From NCBI GenBank assembly GCA_045806965.1, contig JBJMIG010000004.1, forward strand, positions 1-64,000: a stretch of 64,000 nt of DNA, read 5' to 3'. The translations under genes were made by a program, and so were the position numbers. This stretch comes from DASYTH01 sp045806965. GTDB lineage: Bacteria; Actinomycetota; Actinomycetes; Mycobacteriales; Pseudonocardiaceae. Below are positions 1 through 7,246 of the stretch, piece after piece. The stretch's first letter is position 1. Each line of letters starts with the position of its first letter. Under the pieces are notes generated by a model. That model was not told where the DNA came from. It saw only the letters and a list, made by a program, of their open reading frames with translations, and did no database searches.

Positions 1-246
1 ACCCCGAAAGGCGCCTCCTGGGTCAACCAGATCGAGACCTGGTTCGGCATCATCACCCGCCAGTCGATCCGCCGCGGCACCTTCACCAGCGTCAAGGTCC
101 TCATCGGACAGATCCGCGACTACATCACCCACTGGAACACCCGCCCGACACCGTTCGCCTGGACCGCCACCTCTGATGAGATCCTCGCCAAGGTCCGCCT
201 CGTCCAAACCAACATCAAGAAACTCATCGACAACAACTCGAAGTAA
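1..246 (+). CDS. IS630-family transposase, C-terminal end (cut by window edge)
   Basis: The frame is open from base 1 to a TAA at 244-246 and gives 81 residues. The segment ASWVNQIETWF carries the glutamate that is the third catalytic acid of the DDE triad in IS630/Tc1-type transposases. It is followed by RDYITHWN and RPTPFAWT, which are typical of the end of this family. The rest of the element lies outside the window. The end of the insertion sequence is probably within about 25 bases of the stop codon, near the TA at 269-270, since IS630 elements insert at TA. Confidence 0.85.
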   Translation, partial: TPKGASWVNQIETWFGIITRQSIRRGTFTSVKVLIGQIRDYITHWNTRPTPFAWTATSDEILAKVRLVQTNIKKLIDNNSK

Positions 247-257
247 AGACATCAGAA

Positions 258-725
258 TCACGGAACACTAGCCAACGCGAGAGTAACCAGCCCACTGGTA
301 AGGATCAGAGCGCTCGCGACGACCCACACCGCGGGCGCCGCCTGGTACGTAGCGGCGACCAGTGCGCCAGCGTAGGCCAGCACCAGGATCAGCGAGCACC
401 ATACCGCCCACATTCGGTGGCTGACCGCGCGGGAGCGCCCGTGGCCGGAGAAGTCCATCCAGGACAGAACCGCCGGTTCAGCCCACACGAACCCGCGACG
501 GAGGAAGTACCGCCACGCGACGGCTGACACGGCAAGCAGCAGGCCAACCATCGCCCGCCAGGGCATGGTCGTCTCCCCCAGCAGAGCGTGCCGCCACCAC
601 GGCAGTTTGAAGAAGGCGCCGATCAGGAATCTGATCACGAACAGGATCGGCAACAGGGCGCCACCGAACAAAAGTCCGCCGACCATGCTGTATTTACGTG
701 TTCTCGTGGGTGCCGGCACTGTCAC
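258..725 (-). CDS. Small four-helix membrane protein, partner of the adjacent ABC ATPase
   Basis: The GTG start at 725 overlaps the stop of the ATPase gene as GTGA, which argues for translational coupling and against the longer open frame upstream. The 155 residues form about four hydrophobic segments (near residues 15-38, 52-72, 104-124 and 130-150) with a basic N-terminus. It is too short for a usual ABC permease and has no recognisable family motif. The last residues, LALASVP, cross a TA dinucleotide at 269-270, where the neighbouring IS630 element may end. The protein may therefore have lost its natural C-terminus by insertion. Its most likely role is as membrane partner of the ATPase. 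Confidence 0.6.
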   Translation of the reverse strand: MTVPAPTRTRKYSMVGGLLFGGALLPILFVIRFLIGAFFKLPWWRHALLGETTMPWRAMVGLLLAVSAVAWRYFLRRGFVWAEPAVLSWMDFSGHGRSRAVSHRMWAVWCSLILVLAYAGALVAATYQAAPAVWVVASALILTSGLVTLALASVP

Positions 726-1333
726 GTCATGTCCACGACGACGTCGGCCAGTTCCAGTAGCGGCGGATGGTGCGTGGCCAACACCGCCGCCGCACCTGCT
801 TCGGTCGCTCGGTGGATCAGGTCGGTCAGCCATTCCTTGCCGGCCGCGTCCAGCGCCCGCTCAGGTTCGTCCAGCAAAAGCACATCATGAGGGCGTGCGG
901 TGGCCCCGAGTAGCATCAAGCGGCGGCGCTGACCGGAGGAAAATGAACCCGCCGCGACGTCGGTGCGGTCGTGCAGCCCAGCTTCGACCAGCATTCCGTC
1001 GACATCGGGCAGCTCGACGCCGAACGAACCGGCGAGCAGGTCGAGATGCTGGACCGGGGTCAGCTCGGGGAAGATATCGGTGTCGTCGAACAGGACCGAC
1101 ACCCTGCGCCGGAATTCGACCGAGCTTTCGTCGGGCGTTCGCCCCGCCACCTCGATCGTGCCGGCCGTGGGTTCTCGCACGCCGTACAGGCATCGCAGGA
1201 GCGTCGTCTTGCCGCTGCCGTTCGGCCCGACGACGACCGCGCACTGCCCGGCCCGGACGGTCAGGTCCAGCTCGCGAAACAGCCAGAACCTCCCGGCGAT
1301 CCGCACTCCGAGCGACTGGGCGATCACCCCCAC
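722..1333 (-). CDS. ABC transporter ATP-binding protein
   Basis: This 203-residue nucleotide-binding domain has all the expected motifs in order: Walker A GPNGSGKTT (about residue 36), a signature region FSSGQRRRL, Walker B VLLLDEPE followed by the D-loop ALD, and the switch histidine in ATHHPP. The signature is FSSGQ rather than LSGGQ, a common variant. It is a single half-size ATPase, which suggests an exporter or a CcmA-like system working with the small membrane protein translated from the overlapping GTG. The substrate cannot be inferred. Upstream lies a broken integrase, so the pair is probably the surviving end of a rearranged locus. Confidence 0.85.
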   Translation of the reverse strand: MGVIAQSLGVRIAGRFWLFRELDLTVRAGQCAVVVGPNGSGKTTLLRCLYGVREPTAGTIEVAGRTPDESSVEFRRRVSVLFDDTDIFPELTPVQHLDLLAGSFGVELPDVDGMLVEAGLHDRTDVAAGSFSSGQRRRLMLLGATARPHDVLLLDEPERALDAAGKEWLTDLIHRATEAGAAAVLATHHPPLLELADVVVDMT

Positions 1334-1384
1334 GATACGATGCTACCAGCGGATTCCCGGCCGTCCCCCGGGACTGTTGGTGGC

Positions 1385-1862
1385 GTCCATGAAGGAACTT
1401 CGAGGACCTGCACGACAGCCGCGGACAACAGCACCCCGGGCGCAAGGCCGATGCGGGTGGGATCCAGGTGGCGCCAGCGCAGCGCGCGCACAGTTCGCCG
1501 CGGCGGGCGCCGATGACCGTGGTCAGCCACACCAGCGGGCTCAGGTCGGGGTCGGCCCAGGCGGTGGTGATGATCCGCGCGGCGTGCGCCGGGGTGGGCG
1601 GCTGCGGGCCGGGCGGGGTTTTGGGCGGCGGTTCGGCGTCCGGGGTGGGGCTGCAGTCCAGCCAGCCCCATCGCACCGCCCGGTGGTAGGCGCCGCTGAG
1701 CGGGAAATGAATCTTGCGGACCGTGGCGCGGTGCAACGGTCGACATACATGCTCCGGGGTGGGGTGCCGGCAGTGGTCGCGGCAGCGCAGCAACTCGGCG
1801 TAGAAGCTGTCCAGGACCTCGGGGGTCACGGCGGTGAGCCGCAACCGGCCCGGTAGCGGGTG
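1385..1862 (-). pseudogene. Tyrosine recombinase (phage integrase) fragment, frameshifted
   Basis: The reverse strand encodes a core-binding domain stretch (AVTPEVLDSFYAELLRC, then RKIHFPLSGAYHRAVRWGWL) and the beginning of a catalytic domain (PLVWLTTVIGARRGELCA). This is the usual lead into the first catalytic arginine of tyrosine recombinases. Around 1490-1500 the reading frame must shift to continue as ALRWRHLDPTRIGL. The rest of the catalytic domain with the RHRY residues is missing. There is no start codon in context and the 5' side abuts an unrelated toxin fragment at about 1862, so this is a dead remnant of an integrated element. Confidence 0.7.
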
Positions 1863-2245
1863 GATTGCTGGTACCGGGACCGGACGGCGACTGGGCCCCG
1901 GAGGACCCGGTCTCCTCCGACTACCGCATCGAGCGGTACCGCCCGCGCGTCGAAGGACTCTTCGCCCGCATCGAACGCTGGACCCGGATATCCGACGGCG
2001 ACACCCACTGGCGCACGATGACCAGGGACAACCTCGCCCACCGCTACGGCCAAGACGCCACTCCCGGGTGGTCGACCCGCCCGCCCGGCGCGCGTGCTCA
2101 GCTGACGGCCGCGGCAACGCAATCCACTACGAGTACCCGGCCGAGAGCGGCGAGGGCATCGACCCGGCCCAGGCGCACGAACGCCACCGCACCGACGTCG
2201 GCCGCAACGCTAACCGCGCCTCGCCGCACAATTGGAGTCGGCGGC
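1863..2245 (+). pseudogene. SpvB/TcaC-type insecticidal toxin fragment, frameshifted
   Basis: Two plus-strand frames together give a continuous match to the SpvB-like N-terminal domain of Tc toxin B components and related large actinobacterial proteins. The first has PGPDGDWAPEDPVSSDYRIE, then RYRPRVEGLFARIERWTR and THWRTMTRDN. After a frameshift near 2070-2095 the second has DGRGNAIHYEYPAESGEG and AQAHERHRTDVGRNANR. The full family is well over a thousand residues, so under 10 percent remains. The fragment starts where the integrase remnant ends, which marks a recombination joint. The call rests on recalled family sequence, with no search run. Confidence 0.65.
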
Positions 2246-2402
2246 TTCCGAAACCGTTCTAGCGCCGGACGGAACGTGAGCCGATCCAAATACGACCAGT
2301 AACCGGAAGCTCACAGCTCGCATTATACGCACCCTATACAGGACGGCCTTACCTTCTCGATCGCCCGCACAAACCCGAGCTGCGGCAAATGAGGGGATCG
2401 TC

Positions 2403-2945
2403 ATGCAACTCCTGAAAGGCAAACCTGCTATGACCGGCGTCTTGGCCGCACTGCTGAGCCTGGCAGTGCTGATTCCGGCCGGCCCGGCGATGGCGAGTCA
2501 GGACAGGGCCGCTGCTGCTGCGGTGCCCCCCTGCGAACCGGGCGGGTACCCCGGGGTGCCTGGCACGCGGGTCAAGTCCCCGGATTCGCCAAAGGTGTAC
2601 CTTGTCGACCCGACCGGCAGCCGTCGGTGGATCATCAACGGCGATGGCTATTTCGCTCTGTTCCGGAACTGGAACGGCATTCAGACCATCGCCAACCTCG
2701 AGTGCATGTGGGAAGGACGCGACCTGAAGACGTTCTCGAACCCCGAAAACCCTGGGAATTTGGACCGCGGATCCTTCCTTGCCACGGACAACCAGAGTGC
2801 GAGGGTCTACCTGATCGACGGCGTCGAGGCACGGTGGATCGCCCCAGGAGGATTCGAAAAATACCAATTCGACTGGAGCAAGATCGCCAACTTCAACTCC
2901 GAAGAAATGTGGCGCACCTATGTCTCCGGCCCGCCCTGGAACTGA
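2403..2945 (+). CDS. Secreted protein with two internal WI-type repeats, function unknown
   Basis: The 180-residue protein starts at an ATG preceded by GAGGGG seven bases upstream; a second ATG at 2430 is possible. A signal peptide (hydrophobic core LAALLSLAVLIPAG, then AMAS) leads to a mature protein of about 145 residues. Two segments resemble each other: KVYLVDPTGSRRWIINGDGY and, 60 residues later, RVYLIDGVEARWIAPGGF, each followed by an aromatic-rich stretch. This repeat type occurs in many actinobacterial extracellular proteins and may bind cell-wall or carbohydrate ligands, but no catalytic residues are visible. The gene stands alone between the scrap zone and a convergent operon. Confidence 0.7.
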   Translation: MQLLKGKPAMTGVLAALLSLAVLIPAGPAMASQDRAAAAAVPPCEPGGYPGVPGTRVKSPDSPKVYLVDPTGSRRWIINGDGYFALFRNWNGIQTIANLECMWEGRDLKTFSNPENPGNLDRGSFLATDNQSARVYLIDGVEARWIAPGGFEKYQFDWSKIANFNSEEMWRTYVSGPPWN

Positions 2946-3012
2946 GCCCGCGCTCAGCAGTTACGCGTCGGGGGTGGCGCAGTTACCCGGCTCGTATACA
3001 GACCCCTCGGGG

Positions 3013-6000
3013 TCAGTGGATTCCGCAACATTCGTGTATCGCCCACTCTGGGCGGTGCCACCATGGGTCCGTGTTCTTGGTGGTGAGTGGGTGCACGGCT
3101 GGGTGTGTGGCCGCGACGGCGGGGGTTGGTGTGGTGAAGGGTTCCAACAGATCGTCGACCGTGTGGAGGCGGCCGCGGAGCATTACCTGCTGGACCGCCG
3201 CGGCGGCGCGGATGTCGGCGAGGGGGTTGCCGTCCACGAACGACAGGTCGGCGTGTGCGCCCGGGCGGATGGTGCCGAGTTCGCCCGCCAAGCCGAGCCA
3301 GCGGGCCGGGTTGGCCGTCGCGGTGACCAGGGCCTCGTGGGCTGTGAAGCCGTACCGGACCATGGCGCGCAGGTTCATGTGCAGGGAGACCGCGACATTG
3401 TCCAGCGGCGAGTCGGTGCCGGCGATCACGAGCCCACCGGCGCGATGAACGCGCAGCACCATCTCGGTGTGGAACCGCAACATCTCCCGGTTGACCGCGG
3501 CCGGCGGCCTGCTGGCCTCGTCCGCCCGTGCCACGTAACGCTCGTACTCCCAGGACGGGAACAGCGTCCTGGAACGCCGATCCTCGACCAGTGAACGGTC
3601 TTCGGCGTAGAGCACGAACGAGTTGAACAGGGTCGGTGTGACCGACATCCGGGACGCGCCGAACATCGCGATCACGTCGGCGTAGGCACGGCCCAGCCGG
3701 CTCACCGTGTGGGAGTAGCCCAGGCGGTTCGTCGCGCCGAAATGCTCCATTCCGTCCATGCCGATCGCCGCGGCCGGGTACAGGTAATGCGAGCTCAACC
3801 GCATTCCGCTGCGATGCGCCTGCTCTCCGGTGAGCCGCTGCAGGTCGACCGGCAGCCGAACATAGGTCTTGACCATGTCGTAGTCGAGCCCGCGCGCCCG
3901 GTTCATCTCCAGGTTCAACTGGGCGGCGGAACGGGTGGGACGCATGAAGTTGTAGAAGACCCTGCTGCCGTCGATCGCCTCGCCGGTGGCGAAGTACCGG
4001 GGGCCGAGCCGGGTCCCGGACTCGAGTGCCTCCCTGGTCTCCACCATCTGGTAGACGGGGTCGCCCGGCGACCGGGTCGTGGTGACCCCGTAGGAAAGCC
4101 ATAACCTGCCCTGGCGATCCCCCCACTGCCGGCCCCGCAGGTGCCAGTGGTTGTGCGCGTCGATCAGTCCCGGCATCACCGTCAGCCGCGATGCGTCCAC
4201 AGTGGAACGTCCGGGAGTGTGGTCGAGCACGGCGACGATTCGGCCGTTCTCGACCACGATGTCCACGTTGCGGCGCAGGCTGGTCGCAGTGCCGTCCCAC
4301 ATGGCGCCGGCGTGGATGACGTGCCGTTCGGTGGTGCGTGCCGGACTCCATCTCAGGTCGATCGGCACGTCGCGAACTCGGCCGCCGGCGATCGCCACCG
4401 AACGCAGCCGCCCGTTGTTGAGGTAGAACAGCCGGTCACTTCCTTGCCAGGCAAGGGAGTCGGTGGCCTCGCTGGTGACCTGCCGGGGCGATCCGGTGAA
4501 CCGGCCGCCGGCGTCGACCGGCACCACCCAGGCCACCGACTCGACCACGAACGCCAGGTGCCGGCCATCGGGCGACCACACCGGACCGTCGTCGCCCCGC
4601 GTGGCCAGCGACGCGTGCGGCATCGGCTCGGTGTAGGTCAGCGTCCCGATGTTCAGGTCGACGGTGAGGATCTGGCTGGTGCCCTCGCGGAATCGCGCCG
4701 AATAGGGCTTCACCGCGGCCAACGCCAACACGGCGCCGTCTGGCGACCATGTCGGGCGACCGGGCAGGAACAGGCTGGGCGTGACCTGGCGGACCGAGCC
4801 CGAAGCCAGCTCAAGGATCCAGGCGGCGCCGTCGTGGTCCTGATAGGCGATTCGGCCGCCGTCCGGACTCCACCGCGGGGTCATCTGCGCACCCGGCAGC
4901 GTGGTCAGCCGGTGCTCCGCACCGGTGGCCAGGTCGCGCAGCCACAGGTCGGCGTCACCGGCACGGTCCGACACGTAGACCAGTGACCGTCCGTCGGGAG
5001 AGAAGTCGGGGTCCGAAGCGAAGTAGCCGTCGTCCACGATGCGCTCCGGCTTGCCGCCGATATCCATCAGCCACAAGGCGTTGAGCGCGCGGAAGGCGAT
5101 CCGGCGGCCGTCGGCCGAACACACCGGGCTGGCGATGCCCTTGACCTGGCGTGCGTTCACCTCGGGTTCCGGCCGTGCCGGCAGCGACCGACCCTGTTCC
5201 GTCACCACCGTGACCACGGCTGCGAACCGGACGTCGGTCACCCCACCCGCGTCGATACCGCGACGCCTGATCCTGCCGTCGGCGGTGTAGAGCAGTTCGT
5301 TGGCCGACAACCAGACCGGCGGAAACACGAACACGTCCTCGCCGGGTTCGCTGACCACTCGCTCGCCGACGATCAGTTCGGTCGTCGCACCGGTTATCCG
5401 GACATAGGCGAGGGTCCGGCCGTCCGGTCCAACCGAGGGCCCGAACAGCCTGGCTCCGTCCGGCGCGGTGACGAGCCGTTCGACCACGCCGTCCTGCACG
5501 CCGACGGCGTCGATCGCGATCTCGTTGGTGGTGAACACCACCTTGTTGGCGGAGCCCGGGAACCAGCTTGGCATGGCCTCCTCGGCCGGGGTGTCGGTCA
5601 GTGCGCGGATGGCGCCGCCATCGAGGTCATAACTGAACACGCCGTAACTGCCGGTGTTGCCGCGATCCGAGGTGAAGACCAGGGAGCGGCCGTCCGGGGA
5701 GAACTTGGGCTCGCGGTGGTCGAACGGACCCGAGGTGAGCTGCCGCAACCCGGTACCGTCTGCGTTGATCATCCATAGCTGGAAGTTGCCGTCCCGGTAT
5801 GCCTGGAAGGCGAGCCGCGTCGAGTCGGGAGACCAGTGCGGTTGGGTGGCGTCGGTCAGCTCGTCGGTGAGTCGGCGGGCCTGTCCACCAGCGATGGGCA
5901 GCACCCAGATTCCGGTGGCCAGATCGAAGGCCAACCGCCGACCGTCGGGTGACACGGTCGCGGCCACGTTCGTGCCTTCGGTGAGCGTGACCTCCGCCTG

Positions 6001-6144
6001 CCCGGCGGGCGGGGCCGCGGAAGCGGCCCGTTCCGGCCCGACCAGCGTGGCACCGCCCGCCACCGCGGCCAGCTGACCGCTCCGCCGCAGCACCTCTCGG
6101 CGGCTCAGCCGAGAACTCCGCGGTTCATAAGGACTATTCGACAC
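3013..6144 (-). CDS. Tat-exported TolB-like propeller fused to an amidohydrolase
   Basis: The 1043-residue protein has a twin-arginine signal (SRREVLRRSGQLAAVAGGA). Residues of about 50-600 carry repeated PD40/WD40-like blades of the form WSPDGRRLAF, as in TolB and prolyl oligopeptidase propellers. From about residue 650 an amidohydrolase domain begins: VMPGLIDAHNHWH has the metal-binding HxH, DMVKTYVRL has a lysine placed like the carboxylated lysine of this superfamily, and SSHYLYP, GMEHFG and AGTDSP supply further ligands. Related proteins are often called amidohydrolase or Xaa-Pro dipeptidase; the substrate is unknown. It overlaps the upstream EamA gene by 11 bases and is the last gene of the halogenase operon. 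Confidence 0.85.
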   Translation of the reverse strand: MSNSPYEPRSSRLSRREVLRRSGQLAAVAGGATLVGPERAASAAPPAGQAEVTLTEGTNVAATVSPDGRRLAFDLATGIWVLPIAGGQARRLTDELTDATQPHWSPDSTRLAFQAYRDGNFQLWMINADGTGLRQLTSGPFDHREPKFSPDGRSLVFTSDRGNTGSYGVFSYDLDGGAIRALTDTPAEEAMPSWFPGSANKVVFTTNEIAIDAVGVQDGVVERLVTAPDGARLFGPSVGPDGRTLAYVRITGATTELIVGERVVSEPGEDVFVFPPVWLSANELLYTADGRIRRRGIDAGGVTDVRFAAVVTVVTEQGRSLPARPEPEVNARQVKGIASPVCSADGRRIAFRALNALWLMDIGGKPERIVDDGYFASDPDFSPDGRSLVYVSDRAGDADLWLRDLATGAEHRLTTLPGAQMTPRWSPDGGRIAYQDHDGAAWILELASGSVRQVTPSLFLPGRPTWSPDGAVLALAAVKPYSARFREGTSQILTVDLNIGTLTYTEPMPHASLATRGDDGPVWSPDGRHLAFVVESVAWVVPVDAGGRFTGSPRQVTSEATDSLAWQGSDRLFYLNNGRLRSVAIAGGRVRDVPIDLRWSPARTTERHVIHAGAMWDGTATSLRRNVDIVVENGRIVAVLDHTPGRSTVDASRLTVMPGLIDAHNHWHLRGRQWGDRQGRLWLSYGVTTTRSPGDPVYQMVETREALESGTRLGPRYFATGEAIDGSRVFYNFMRPTRSAAQLNLEMNRARGLDYDMVKTYVRLPVDLQRLTGEQAHRSGMRLSSHYLYPAAAIGMDGMEHFGATNRLGYSHTVSRLGRAYADVIAMFGASRMSVTPTLFNSFVLYAEDRSLVEDRRSRTLFPSWEYERYVARADEASRPPAAVNREMLRFHTEMVLRVHRAGGLVIAGTDSPLDNVAVSLHMNLRAMVRYGFTAHEALVTATANPARWLGLAGELGTIRPGAHADLSFVDGNPLADIRAAAAVQQVMLRGRLHTVDDLLEPFTTPTPAVAATHPAVHPLTTKNTDPWWHRPEWAIHECCGIH

Positions 6145-7219
6145 GATTGTCCCCCTTTACAGTACTCGTTTTGTTCCCCGACCTGGCGCGCGAGAACAGA
6201 CTGTGGCCGACAGTTCCGCAACGCCGCGCCAATCGTTGCCACTGTCCATTCGCGACCTCTGCCTGTAGCCGGGCGGGCCGAGGTGGAACCAGTTCCTCGC
6301 CGCTGTCCGAACGCGCCTGGCGGTGCGGGCCCGGTGCGCCGCGGTTCTCCGCCCGGACAACCAGAACCACGGCCGCGAGCACAAGGGCACCACCGGCCAG
6401 CGCGATCGGTCCCAGCCGCTCGCCCAGCACCAGCCAGCCCAGCAGTAGGGCGATCGCCGGATTGACGTAGGCATAGGTGGAGGCGATCGACACCGGAGCG
6501 TTGCGCAGCAACCAGATCAGGCAGGCGAACGGCAACACGCCGCCCGGAATGGCGAGGTAGAGCACCGCGAGCATCGAGGCGAGCGATGGTGCGCCAACGT
6601 GGCCGAACTCGCCGGCGGCCGCGGCGACGGGAACCAGGACGACGCCGGCGGTGGCCATCTGGATGGTCACGGTGGCCAGTGGGTCGCTGGGCATGGCCAG
6701 CCGGGACGTGCCGAACGTCCCCGCCGCCTCGCACGCGGCGGCTACCAGCAGTGCGGCGATGCCGATGGGCAGGACCGCGCCGCCGGCCCCGGTCGGCAGG
6801 CACAACAGGGTGATACCCAGAAAACCCACCGCGACGCCGACCAGGACCGCCGGGCGGGCCCGATCACCGCCGACGGCTCGATACAGCACGATCCACACCG
6901 GCACCGACGCCACCAGGAGCGCGGCTGTACCGGAACCGACGAACTGTTGGCCGAACGAGATCAGACCCCGGGCGGCGGCGAGGGTCAGCAGGCCCGCGAG
7001 GGCCGCGTTCCTCGCCTGGGCCAGCGGCATCCGAAATCGGGACCAGCCGCGACCGGGCAGTAGGACCGCGCACAGAACCAGTCCGGCGACCAGGAACCGC
7101 AATGCGGTGCCCAACAGCGGCGGGATCGTTTCCAACATGATCTCGATGGCCGCATAGGTCGAGCCCCACAGGATGTAGACCAGCACAAGCGCGACCAGAA
7201 CCCGTATGCCATAGGTCAT
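6134..7219 (-). CDS. EamA/DMT-family exporter
   Basis: The 361-residue protein has ten hydrophobic helices arranged as two five-helix EamA repeats. The first opens with ALVLVYILWGSTYAAIEIML and the second ends in NPAIALLLGWLVLGERLGPI, the usual conserved closing motif. A polar tail of about 65 residues after the last helix is longer than normal. It lies 27 bases after the flavin reductase stop and overlaps the following gene, so it is cotranscribed with the halogenase. Members of this family export amino acids, metabolites or drugs. In this setting export of the halogenated product or of an intermediate is a reasonable inference, not a demonstrated role. Confidence 0.88.
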   Translation of the reverse strand: MTYGIRVLVALVLVYILWGSTYAAIEIMLETIPPLLGTALRFLVAGLVLCAVLLPGRGWSRFRMPLAQARNAALAGLLTLAAARGLISFGQQFVGSGTAALLVASVPVWIVLYRAVGGDRARPAVLVGVAVGFLGITLLCLPTGAGGAVLPIGIAALLVAAACEAAGTFGTSRLAMPSDPLATVTIQMATAGVVLVPVAAAAGEFGHVGAPSLASMLAVLYLAIPGGVLPFACLIWLLRNAPVSIASTYAYVNPAIALLLGWLVLGERLGPIALAGGALVLAAVVLVVRAENRGAPGPHRQARSDSGEELVPPRPARLQAEVANGQWQRLARRCGTVGHSLFSRARSGNKTSTVKGDNRVE

Positions 7220-7246
7220 CGCGTGCTCCGTGGGATCTGCCTGCCG

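Noticed and set aside
1324..1862. A tRNA attachment site next to the integrase fragment
   Set aside because: No tRNA-like cloverleaf or direct repeat was found around the fragment, and the element is too decayed to define ends.
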